Assembly (NCBI GenBank): GCA_037128295.1
Contig: JBAXWR010000116.1
Span: forward strand, 1 to 21,363
Source: JAAFHB01 sp037128295
Lineage (GTDB): Bacteria > Bacteroidota > Bacteroidia > Bacteroidales > Prolixibacteraceae
Reading direction: 5' to 3'
Length of the DNA: 21,363 nucleotides
The notes below the pieces were generated by a model that saw only the letters and a list, made by a program, of their open reading frames with translations, made no database searches and was not told where the DNA came from. The translations under genes and the position numbers were made by a program. Positions 1 through 7,436 of this stretch are shown piece by piece. Position 1 is the stretch's first letter. Each line of letters opens with the position of its first letter.

Positions 1-312
1 CAATACTGGAAAGAGCAGTTGGGCAATTGGTATGGGATGTTCCTTCACGAAGCGATGTTCCTTGAACCTGTTATGCGTGACATTGAGAAATTTCTCGAAA
101 ACAGTCAGGAAAATGTTACGGGAAAAGTCATTATTAACTTGAAACCCTATCATTTCCAATTGGTTGGAATTGAGTCGGAACATGATCTGATGAACTCAGC
201 ATTCGGACAATATGGCGAGATGAACAAAGGATGGACTGCCGACGATGCCAAAGGGTTCACGAAAATCCTTGCCAATCAGTTAAAAATCTATCATTCCGTA
301 AACAAAAAATAA
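1..312 (+). CDS. argG: Argininosuccinate synthase, C-terminal part (5' end outside window)
   Basis: Argininosuccinate synthase joins citrulline and aspartate using ATP in the cytoplasm, the penultimate step of arginine synthesis. Only the last 103 residues are here; the frame is open from base 1 (QYWKEQLGNWYGMFLHEA), so this is a cut by the window edge and not a real truncation. The segment GMFLHEAMFLEPVMRDIEKF and the later SEHDLMNSAFGQYGEMN agree with my recollection of the C-terminal helix and swapping region of Bacteroidetes ArgG. Its TAA shares one base with the ATG of argC, so the two are translationally coupled. Assignment rests on the C-terminus plus its position directly before argC. 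Confidence 0.9.
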   Translation, partial: QYWKEQLGNWYGMFLHEAMFLEPVMRDIEKFLENSQENVTGKVIINLKPYHFQLVGIESEHDLMNSAFGQYGEMNKGWTADDAKGFTKILANQLKIYHSVNKK

Positions 313-1292
313 TGGCGGAATCGAATAAAATAAAAGTTGCGATTGTTGGTGGTGCAGGATATACAGCAGGTGAATTGATCCGCATATTGCTGTATCACCC
401 ATTCTCGGAATTAAGATACATACAAAGCAGCAGTAACAATGGACAGCCGGTCTCAGCAGTTCATACCGATCTGTTGGGTGATACCGACCTTGTTTTCAGC
501 GATGTGGATTTTGAAAAAACAGATGTTGTTTTTCTTTGTTCAGGACATGGTAAATCACTTGATTATCTGAACAATACAATTATTCCGTCCCATGTAAAAA
601 TCATTGATCTGAGCCACGATTTCAGATTGAAGCGCGAAGGGAACGATTTTGTCTATGGCTTGCCGGAACTGAACCGTGAGGAGATCAGGACGGCTTCCAA
701 AATTGCAAATCCTGGTTGTTTTGCAACTGCGATTCAACTGGCTATATTACCACTTGCAGCTTCAGGACTTTTAGTCGATGAGGTTCATATCAATGCAATT
801 ACAGGTTCGACAGGTGCTGGGCAAGCCCCAACCAAAACATCTCACTTTAGCTGGCGCGACAATAATTTGTCGGTTTATAAAGCTTTTGAACATCAGCATC
901 TTGGTGAAATTTGCCAGAGCCTTCGTCAGGCACAGCCAGGTTTTAAAGAAAATGTAAATTTCATTCCGGTAAGGGGCAACCATACGCGAGGAATCTTTGT
1001 GACGGCTTACACAAAGTTTGAAGGGACATTGGCTGATGCAAACAATATGTATTCAACTTATTATGCTTCCCATCCATTTGTGAATATGGCATTTGAAAAT
1101 CCCGATATGAAACAGGTGGTCAACACGAACAAAGGGTTGTTGTATCTGGAGAAACATGGCAATAAGCTGATGATCATCTCCTGCATCGACAACCTGATCA
1201 AAGGAGCGTCAGGCCAGGCAGTCCAAAACATGAACCTGATGTTTGGTCTTGAAGAACGATGTGGTTTGAATTTGAAGGCGATAGGGTTTTAG
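312..1292 (+). CDS. argC: N-acyl-gamma-glutamyl-phosphate reductase
   Basis: Reduces N-acyl-glutamyl phosphate (made by ArgB) with NADPH to the semialdehyde used by ArgD; cytoplasmic. The N-terminal Rossmann motif is GGAGYTAGELIRIL (about residues 13-26), and the catalytic cysteine is C136 in NPGCFATA. The protein is 326 residues, normal for the short ArgC form. I chose the ATG at 312, which overlaps the argG stop by one base, over an upstream in-frame start at 231 that would lie inside argG. One oddity: the canonical PHL..RG segment carrying the catalytic histidine reads IPVRGNHTRG (about 218-227), so the His is shifted or replaced. In this pathway the acyl group may be succinyl and not acetyl. 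Confidence 0.95.
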   Translation: MAESNKIKVAIVGGAGYTAGELIRILLYHPFSELRYIQSSSNNGQPVSAVHTDLLGDTDLVFSDVDFEKTDVVFLCSGHGKSLDYLNNTIIPSHVKIIDLSHDFRLKREGNDFVYGLPELNREEIRTASKIANPGCFATAIQLAILPLAASGLLVDEVHINAITGSTGAGQAPTKTSHFSWRDNNLSVYKAFEHQHLGEICQSLRQAQPGFKENVNFIPVRGNHTRGIFVTAYTKFEGTLADANNMYSTYYASHPFVNMAFENPDMKQVVNTNKGLLYLEKHGNKLMIISCIDNLIKGASGQAVQNMNLMFGLEERCGLNLKAIGF

Positions 1293-1391
1293 CAGGGGGC
1301 GTGGAGCATGGGGCATGGAGACTTCTCAATCTTGAATAGAAAACCGCGAATATAGCTAGGAGATAATGCATGATTGCTGAAAACGAATCAA

Positions 1392-1500
1392 TACCACGCC
1401 GTGGTAAAATCTGAATAACCCTCGGTGAAGCTTGCGGAACCGGGGGTAAATAAAGAATCATGGTCAGCAACCCCGACAGTGGGTTGGACATTGAATTCGT
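1392..1500 (+). repeat. Dispersed palindromic repeat, copy A
   Basis: The copy begins with the hairpin TACCAC-GCC-GTGGTA (1392-1406), runs into AAATCTGAATAAC, then the GGTGAAGCTTGCG core, then AACCGGGGG, and ends with the AACCCC..GGGTT hairpin (1469-1485) followed by GGACATTGAAT. The same order occurs at 12886-12985 with different stem bases. I recall similar intergenic elements across Bacteroidetes genomes, but cannot confirm a named family. Confidence 0.75.
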
Positions 1501-1555
1501 CAACACCCTACATCACATTATAAAAGGTAATATATTCCGGTAATCAATCGCTAGC

Positions 1556-1582
1556 CGCCAGTCGCCAGTTGCCAGTTGCCAG
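1556..1582. repeat. Short tandem GCCAGTTGCC-type repeat
   Basis: Three to four degenerate tandem units of about 7 bases (GCCAGTC, GCCAGTT, GCCAGTT, GCCAG) lie about 80 bases upstream of argD. No function is apparent; simple-sequence spacer is the likeliest reading. Confidence 0.55.
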
Positions 1583-1657
1583 CCGCATCTCAGTTAAGTA
1601 CGAAAATTAAAATCATAAAAATATCCTCCTTAAGACGAGGTTCAAAATTTAAAGAAA

Positions 1658-2788
1658 ATGAAACTTTTCGATGTTTATCCCCTTTTTGATATCGTACCTG
1701 TATCGGCAAAAGGATGTTATATTACAGATAATAAAGGTATTGAATACCTTGATTTATATGGTGGTCATGCAGTGATCTCGGTTGGCCATTCACATCCTGA
1801 TTATGTAAAAAAACTCACGGAACAGCTTAACAAGATTGGGTTCTACTCCAATTCAGTTCAAAATCCGATGCAGGATGAACTAGCGTTTAAATTGGGCGAG
1901 CTTTCAGGTTATCCCGATTATACATTATTCCTTTGTAATTCAGGTGCTGAGGCCAATGAGAATGCCCTGAAACTGGCATCTTTCCATACAGGCAAGGCAA
2001 GGATCATCGCTTTTGAAAAATCGTTTCATGGAAGGACATCGGCAGCAGTTGCCGTAACAGATAACCCTAAGATCATTGCCCCATTAAACGATACAGTTAA
2101 CCGGACTTTCTTACCACTAAATAATATTGAAGCACTTGAATCAGCTCTTCAGGTTGGTGATGTGGCAGCCGTTATCGTGGAAGGGATCCAGGGAATTGGT
2201 GGTTGCCGTGTACCGGAACCTGCATTTTTGGAGGCTGCGTCTTCATTATGCAAAAAATATGGCGTTATTTTAATACTTGACGAGATACAATCAGGCTATG
2301 CCCGGAGTGGAAAATTCTTTGCCCATCAATATGCTAATATACAGCCTGATATTATTTCTGTAGCCAAAGGGATGGGAAATGGTTTTCCGATTGGCGGGAT
2401 ACTGATCAATCCTGAATTGAAGCCGTGGTCAGGAATGTTGGGGACTACTTTTGGCGGAAATTATCTGGCATGTGCAGCGGGGATCGCTGTTCTCGACATT
2501 ATGAAAGAGGAAAAACTTGTTGAAAATGCCCTTGAAGTCGGGAATTATTTATTGTCAAAAGTTGCTGAAATACCACAGATCAAGGAGATTCGTGGCAAAG
2601 GTTTAATGATCGGGCTAGAATTTGATTTCCCTATTGCCCCTATCAGGAAGCAACTGTTGTTTGAAGAAAAAATATTCACTGGTGTTACAGGAACCCATAC
2701 AATACGGATACTCCCTCCCCTAATCCTGAACAAAGAACAGATTGATCATTTTATTGGGGCTCTTTTAAGGGTGCTGAAAAAATTGTAA
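1658..2788 (+). CDS. argD: N-acyl-ornithine aminotransferase (class III, PLP)
   Basis: Transfers an amino group from glutamate to N-acyl-glutamate semialdehyde, giving N-acyl-ornithine; cytoplasmic and PLP-dependent. Visible are the phosphate-binding NSGAEANENALKLA (94-107), FHGRT (123-127), ILDEIQSGYARSGKFF with the PLP-contacting Asp (206-221), and the Schiff-base lysine K237 in SVAKGMGNGFPIGG. At 376 residues it matches family length. It is followed 40 bases later by proC. The acyl group could be acetyl or succinyl; the ArgF residue discussed below leans to succinyl. A general ornithine or GABA aminotransferase is the alternative family reading, but the operon position argues for ArgD. Confidence 0.93.
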   Translation: MKLFDVYPLFDIVPVSAKGCYITDNKGIEYLDLYGGHAVISVGHSHPDYVKKLTEQLNKIGFYSNSVQNPMQDELAFKLGELSGYPDYTLFLCNSGAEANENALKLASFHTGKARIIAFEKSFHGRTSAAVAVTDNPKIIAPLNDTVNRTFLPLNNIEALESALQVGDVAAVIVEGIQGIGGCRVPEPAFLEAASSLCKKYGVILILDEIQSGYARSGKFFAHQYANIQPDIISVAKGMGNGFPIGGILINPELKPWSGMLGTTFGGNYLACAAGIAVLDIMKEEKLVENALEVGNYLLSKVAEIPQIKEIRGKGLMIGLEFDFPIAPIRKQLLFEEKIFTGVTGTHTIRILPPLILNKEQIDHFIGALLRVLKKL

Positions 2789-2828
2789 ATTGCGACAGTT
2801 TTCTAAAACTTTCGTAAGTTACAATTTT

Positions 2829-3632
2829 ATGGAAATTAAAAATCTAAAAATAGCCATTATAGGTGGTGGTAATCTGGGAAGATCGGTAGCTGACGGTTTC
2901 CTGAAGGCTGGCATTTCAGCCTCCAAACTGACCGTTTCCAGGCGCCGTGTCCAACTGCTCGATGATCTTGCCGTAAAGGGAATCAGGATAGAGAAGGATA
3001 ATAAAATCGCTGTCGCAGAGGCAGATATGATCATTATTGCTGTTAAGCCTTATCAGGCGGTCGAAGTGATTACAGAGATTAAATCGGTCATCAAACCGGG
3101 TCAACTTGTCGCTTCTTTAATGACTGGGATTAGCCTTGCCCAATTAAAAGAATTATTACCGGCAGGAGCAATCCCGCTACGGGTGATGCCTAATACCGCA
3201 GTTGCACTTCAGGAATCGATGACGATGATTTCAGCGCCCGATTGCTCTGCCGATCAGATTGAATTGGTCAAAGAACTTTTTGAATCACTTGGGAAAGTAA
3301 TATTTATCAACGAAGAGTTAATGGCTGCTGCTACTGTTCTTGGTGCATGTGGAATTGCATTTGCACTGAGGTTCATTCGTGCTGCCATACAGGGAGGAGT
3401 AGAAATCGGGTTTGGGGCAGATGTGGCACAACAAATTGTTGCACAAACAGTGAAAGGTGCAACTGAACTAATATTACAGACCGGGCACCATCCTGAACAG
3501 GAAATTGACAAAGTGACCACTCCAAAAGGGATTACGATTTCAGGATTGAACGAAATGGAACATCAGGGTTTTTCGTCAGCTTTGATCCGAGGGTTATTGG
3601 TTTCGTACAATAAAATAAACAATTCAAAATAA
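2829..3632 (+). CDS. proC: Pyrroline-5-carboxylate reductase
   Basis: Catalyses the last step of proline synthesis, NAD(P)H-dependent reduction of pyrroline-5-carboxylate. The N-terminal Rossmann fold is seen in IAIIGGGNLGRSVADGFLKAG, then ADMIIIAVKPYQAVEV, and the C-terminal dimer/active-site segment KVTTPKGITISGLNEME, which matches the TPGGTT/AGL signature of the family. I start at ATG 2829 (267 residues); an in-frame TTG at 2790 would add 13 residues of unlikely sequence, and 267 is the usual length. Placed in the arginine operon, it links the two glutamate-derived pathways. Confidence 0.94.
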   Translation: MEIKNLKIAIIGGGNLGRSVADGFLKAGISASKLTVSRRRVQLLDDLAVKGIRIEKDNKIAVAEADMIIIAVKPYQAVEVITEIKSVIKPGQLVASLMTGISLAQLKELLPAGAIPLRVMPNTAVALQESMTMISAPDCSADQIELVKELFESLGKVIFINEELMAAATVLGACGIAFALRFIRAAIQGGVEIGFGADVAQQIVAQTVKGATELILQTGHHPEQEIDKVTTPKGITISGLNEMEHQGFSSALIRGLLVSYNKINNSK

Positions 3633-3665
3633 GTCATTATAACAATCACAAAATCAAGACGATTT

Positions 3666-4217
3666 ATGGATGAGCAAATCAAACAAATTGCAGACCGTCT
3701 TCGTGGAATGAGGGAAGTGCTTGAAATTACTCCCGAAGAAGCTGCCTTAACATGCTCTTTAACCAAGGAGCAGTACCTGAAGTATGAAAGTGGGGAAATA
3801 GATATTCCGGTAAGCCTGATCCATCGGATGGCCCATCAATACAAATTTGAAATTACGACACTGCTGACGGGTGAAGAACCTCATATGCACAATTATACGC
3901 TGACCCGTAAAGACAAAGGGATCGGGGTTGACAGACGTATATCCTATAAATATCAGGCACTTGCTGGTAATTTCCAGAACCGTAAGGCAGAACCCTTTGT
4001 CGTTACGGTGGAGCCAAAGGTGGATGCGAAAGCTAGTTTAAATTCACATCCGGGACAGGAATTCAATTATATCCTTGAAGGAAAGATGAAATTTTTCCTT
4101 GGCACAAAGGAAATGATACTGGAACCCGGCGATTCGATCTATTTTGATTCAGGGATTGCCCATGGGATGTTGGCCCTTGAAAACAAACCTGCAAGATTTT
4201 TAGCCATAATCTTATAA
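3666..4217 (+). CDS. XRE-family regulator with C-terminal cupin
   Basis: A 183-residue protein with an N-terminal helix-turn-helix of XRE/Cro type (about 6-62, KEQYLKYESGEIDIPVSLI) and a C-terminal cupin barrel (about 105-183). Cupin metal-site candidates are H128 and E132 (SHPGQEFNYILEGK) and H166 (FDSGIAHGM). Such proteins are usually transcription factors whose cupin senses a small ligand. It lies 12 bases before an AMP-forming acyl-CoA ligase gene, so the two are probably co-transcribed and the regulator may sense a substrate or product of that enzyme (inference). Nothing in the sequence identifies the ligand, or whether it controls the arg/pro genes around it. Confidence 0.88.
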   Translation: MDEQIKQIADRLRGMREVLEITPEEAALTCSLTKEQYLKYESGEIDIPVSLIHRMAHQYKFEITTLLTGEEPHMHNYTLTRKDKGIGVDRRISYKYQALAGNFQNRKAEPFVVTVEPKVDAKASLNSHPGQEFNYILEGKMKFFLGTKEMILEPGDSIYFDSGIAHGMLALENKPARFLAIIL

Positions 4218-4229
4218 TATTGAAGCTGC

Positions 4230-5885
4230 ATGTTTGAAAAATACCTTAAAAAATCGGAGTTTGAATCTCTTGAAGATTTCCAGAACAAATTCGAAATCAT
4301 TGTTCCGGAGCAATTTAATTTTGCTTATGACGTAGTTGATGAATATGCCCGCGTCAATCCGACCAAAAGGGCCATTTGCTGGGTAAACGATAAAGGTCTC
4401 CATCGTGATTTTACTTTTGCCGACCTGAAAAAGGCAAGCGACGATACGGCATCTTTTTTACAGTCGCAAGGAATTGGTCGTGGTGATAAAGTGATGATGA
4501 TCCTTAAACGGAGATATGAGTTTTGGTTTACGATCCTTGCATTGCACAAGATTGGTGCTGTAGGGATTCCCGCCACTCATCTTCTGACGCCTAAAGATTT
4601 GATATACAGGAACAATGCGGCTGGCGTAAAAATGATCATTTCAGTTTCGGAAAACGAAATTGTCAAAAGTATCAACGATGCTATGGCCGGATCGCCAACT
4701 GTTGAAAAATTGATTTCTGTTGGGGAACCAACACCTGCAGGATGGGTCTCTTTCCACGAAGGTGTTCAGAAAGCACAACCTTTTGTTGTTCCTCAAGGTG
4801 AAGCTGCTGCTGTCAATACAGATGTTTCTCTGTTGTATTTTACTTCCGGAACAACTGCCAATCCCAAAATGGTGGTGCATGACTTTACCTATCCTTTAGG
4901 ACATATTGTAACTGCCAAATTCTGGCAGAATGTAGTGAACGATGGGTTACATTTTACTGTTTCCGATACAGGATGGGCCAAGTCGGTTTGGGGGAAAATC
5001 TATGGACAATGGTTGGCCGGTGCTGCTGTTTTTGTTTATGATTTTGAAAAATTCACTCCCGATGACCTGCTATCCAAAATCAGTGCTTACGGTATTACAA
5101 GCTTTTGTGCACCACCTACAATTTACAGGTTTTTGATCAGGGAAGATTTTTCAAAATATGACCTTTCCAAATTGAAATGGGCATCCGTTGCCGGGGAACC
5201 GCTTAACCCTGTCGTTTACGATACATTTTATCAATTGACCGGGTTAAAGCTAAGGGAGGGATTTGGCCAGACAGAAACAACATTGCAGATTGCGACCTTT
5301 CCCTGGATGGAGCCCAAACCGGGTTCTATGGGAGTACCATCGCCGCAGTTTGATGTTCATCTGGTCGATGCCGATAACAACGATTGTGAAGATGGTGACG
5401 TAGGACAGATTGTGATCCGCACTTGCGAAAAAATACCCGTTGGCTTATTTTCAGGCTATTACCGTGATGCTGAAAAAACAGCTTCCTGCCATTATGATGG
5501 AATCTATTATACCGGTGACCTTGCATGGCGTGATGAAGATGGTTATTACTGGTTTGTTGGTCGGGTTGATGATGTGATCAAAAGTTCCGGTTACCGGATT
5601 GGCCCGTTTGAGGTGGAGAGTGCGTTGATGACGCATCATGCCGTTATTGAGTGTGCGGTTACTGGTGCTCCCGATGAAATCAGGGGTCAGGTTGTTAAAG
5701 CAACAATCATTCTTGCTCCCGAGTATCGTCCAGGAAGTGAAGAATTGGCTAAGGAGATACAGGAACATGTTAAAACAGTCACAGCCCCTTATAAATATCC
5801 AAGGATTATTGAATTCGTCACTGAATTGCCAAAAACGATCAGTGGGAAAATCAGAAGGGTAGAGATCAGGGAGAAAAGCAAATGA
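4230..5885 (+). CDS. AMP-forming acyl-CoA synthetase (ANL superfamily)
   Basis: Activates a carboxylic acid with ATP and CoA to give the acyl-CoA through an acyl-AMP. The ANL motifs are complete and in order: P-loop FTSGTTANPK (204-213), GFGQTETT (344-351), YTGDLAWRDEDGYYWFVGR (427-445), the hinge region DDVIKSSGYRIGPFEVE (447-462) and the catalytic lysine K540 in PKTISGKIRR. At 551 residues it resembles acetyl/medium-chain acyl-CoA synthetases; the substrate cannot be read from sequence. It is the likely partner of the XRE-cupin gene 12 bases upstream. No role in arginine or proline synthesis is evident, so this pair looks like a passenger in the operon or a regulator of its carbon supply (inference). 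Confidence 0.9.
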   Translation: MFEKYLKKSEFESLEDFQNKFEIIVPEQFNFAYDVVDEYARVNPTKRAICWVNDKGLHRDFTFADLKKASDDTASFLQSQGIGRGDKVMMILKRRYEFWFTILALHKIGAVGIPATHLLTPKDLIYRNNAAGVKMIISVSENEIVKSINDAMAGSPTVEKLISVGEPTPAGWVSFHEGVQKAQPFVVPQGEAAAVNTDVSLLYFTSGTTANPKMVVHDFTYPLGHIVTAKFWQNVVNDGLHFTVSDTGWAKSVWGKIYGQWLAGAAVFVYDFEKFTPDDLLSKISAYGITSFCAPPTIYRFLIREDFSKYDLSKLKWASVAGEPLNPVVYDTFYQLTGLKLREGFGQTETTLQIATFPWMEPKPGSMGVPSPQFDVHLVDADNNDCEDGDVGQIVIRTCEKIPVGLFSGYYRDAEKTASCHYDGIYYTGDLAWRDEDGYYWFVGRVDDVIKSSGYRIGPFEVESALMTHHAVIECAVTGAPDEIRGQVVKATIILAPEYRPGSEELAKEIQEHVKTVTAPYKYPRIIEFVTELPKTISGKIRRVEIREKSK

Positions 5886-5913
5886 CTGATAATCAATAAT
5901 TAATATCTTTGAC

Positions 5914-6300
5914 ATGAACAAATTGCTGATGGTTGGCACATCGATCGTTTTCTTTGCATTGCTTTTTTATACGATTGGTATTGTAACGGAGCAGAAACAC
6001 AAGAAGGTATTGCCTAAGGTACTGCTTTTTTTAACAATGGGAATCATTGCTGATATCATTGCAACAGGGTTTATGATTGCCGGATCGTCGAAAGGAATTT
6101 TTACACTTCACGGCATAATCGGATATTCGTCTTTGTTGGGAATGTTGATTGATAATGTGTTGATATGGAGGTTAAAAATCAGGTCGGGGATGAACGCCGA
6201 TGTACCAGATTCAATTCATGTCTATTCCCGCTATGCCTGGTTATGGTGGGTCATTGCTTTTATAACCGGCGGATTGCTGGTACTGATTTCGAAGATGTAA
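5914..6300 (+). CDS. Small four-helix membrane protein, HsmA-like (TIGR03987)
   Basis: A 128-residue inner-membrane protein with four predicted hydrophobic helices (about 5-24, 37-55, 67-86, 107-126). The layout LLFYTIGIVTEQKHKKVLP, then a helix with DIIATGFMI, then FTLHGIIGYSSLLGMLIDNV, then RYAWLWWVIAFITGG matches my recollection of the HsmA family (TIGR03987), which has no established function. It lies 28 bases after the ligase gene and 41 before proB. The His in LHG of helix 3 and the Asp in helix 2 (DIIATG) are candidate functional residues. Family assignment is from memory; the membrane topology is clear. Confidence 0.7.
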   Translation: MNKLLMVGTSIVFFALLFYTIGIVTEQKHKKVLPKVLLFLTMGIIADIIATGFMIAGSSKGIFTLHGIIGYSSLLGMLIDNVLIWRLKIRSGMNADVPDSIHVYSRYAWLWWVIAFITGGLLVLISKM

Positions 6301-6341
6301 GAGGCAAAAAATCTTTTGCATTTTGAAGTAACTTATTTATT

Positions 6342-7427
6342 ATGTCATTGTTATACAATAAAATAGTCGTTAAAGTCGGTAGTAATGTTTTGACCCGTGA
6401 AGATGGGATGCTCAACGTTACCATGATGGCGCATATTGTCGATCAGATTGTGTTGCTGCGTAAAGCCGGGGCACAGGTGATTCTGGTCACTTCGGGTGCT
6501 GTTGCGGCGGGGCGCGCCGAGGTAGAGTTGCAGCGCAAGTTGGATCCGGTTTCGAGCCGTCAGTTGTGGTCGGCTGTTGGTCAGGTGAAGTTGATCAACC
6601 GTTATGCCGACCTGTTCCACGAACATGGAATTACCTGCGCCCAAGTATTGACGACCAAGGAGAATTTCAGCGACAGGCTTCATTACCTCAATATGCGCAA
6701 CTGTATGACGACCCTTCTTGAAAATGGCGTGGTCCCGGTTGTGAATGAGAATGATACAATTTCTGTTACTGAGTTGATGTTTACCGATAACGATGAGCTT
6801 TCAGGTCTGATTACTTCAATGATGGATATGGAGGCATTGATCATCCTGACAAATGTCGATGGCGTTTTTACCGGTTCTCCCGATGATCCAGCCAGTGAAT
6901 TGATCCCCGTGATCCATCAAGGCGAATCGTTGGAAACTGAGGTAATTTCTACAAAAAAATCGAATTTTGGCAGGGGTGGGATGTTGACCAAGTTCAAGAT
7001 TGCATCAAAACTTGCCGGACAGGGTATTTCGGTTCATATCGCCAACGGAACAAAAGTGAATACCTTATCAAATATTGTCAATTCAAAAGCTAAAGCCATT
7101 CATACCCATTTTGTACCTTCACTTAAAAAATCTTCCGGTGTTCGCAAGTGGCTTGCCCATTCCGATGATTTTGCCAAAGGTGAAGTGACGATCAATGATG
7201 GTGCCCGTGATGTATTACTCTCTGATAAAGCAATCAGTTTACTTCTGATTGGGGTTACCAATGTAATTGGTTTCTTTAAAGAAGGTGATATTGTGAGGGT
7301 TAAAGATGCCAATGGCGAATTACTCGGACTTGGAAAGGCTTCCTATTCATCCGAAGAAGCACTCAAAGAAATGGGAGGCAAGAAATCGAAGCCATTTATT
7401 CATTACGATTATTTATACCTGTTATAA
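6342..7427 (+). CDS. proB: Glutamate 5-kinase
   Basis: Phosphorylates glutamate to gamma-glutamyl phosphate, the committed step of proline synthesis and the usual target of proline feedback. The amino-acid-kinase fold begins IVVKVGSNVLTRE (8-20), then ILVTSGAVAAGR, NENDTISV and TNVDGVFTG; KKSNFGRGGMLTKFKIA is the segment expected for this family. The C-terminal ~90 residues (from about 270, GEVTINDGA, later KEGDIVRVKDANGE) look like a PUA domain, which G5K carries in most bacteria. Length 361 is normal. The nine-base gap to proA indicates co-translation of the kinase and its reductase partner, which handle a labile intermediate. Confidence 0.95.
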   Translation: MSLLYNKIVVKVGSNVLTREDGMLNVTMMAHIVDQIVLLRKAGAQVILVTSGAVAAGRAEVELQRKLDPVSSRQLWSAVGQVKLINRYADLFHEHGITCAQVLTTKENFSDRLHYLNMRNCMTTLLENGVVPVVNENDTISVTELMFTDNDELSGLITSMMDMEALIILTNVDGVFTGSPDDPASELIPVIHQGESLETEVISTKKSNFGRGGMLTKFKIASKLAGQGISVHIANGTKVNTLSNIVNSKAKAIHTHFVPSLKKSSGVRKWLAHSDDFAKGEVTINDGARDVLLSDKAISLLLIGVTNVIGFFKEGDIVRVKDANGELLGLGKASYSSEEALKEMGGKKSKPFIHYDYLYLL

Positions 7428-7436
7428 TTTCATACC

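Larger units (their letters stand above)
1293..1657. other. Repeat-rich intergenic spacer in the arg cluster
   Basis: This 365-base gap between argC and argD carries no credible gene. It holds a short direct repeat (GGAGCATGGGGCATGGAG, near 1303-1320), one copy of a dispersed palindromic element (listed separately), and a run of GCCAGTTGCC-type units near 1556-1582. No clear promoter for argD is visible, so I cannot tell whether argD is transcribed through from argG. Confidence 0.7.

Noticed and set aside
1198..1506. A 102-codon - strand open frame over the end of argC and the spacer
   Set aside because: It overlaps a certain gene and repeat copy A, and its translation is Pro/Ser-rich without any family resemblance.
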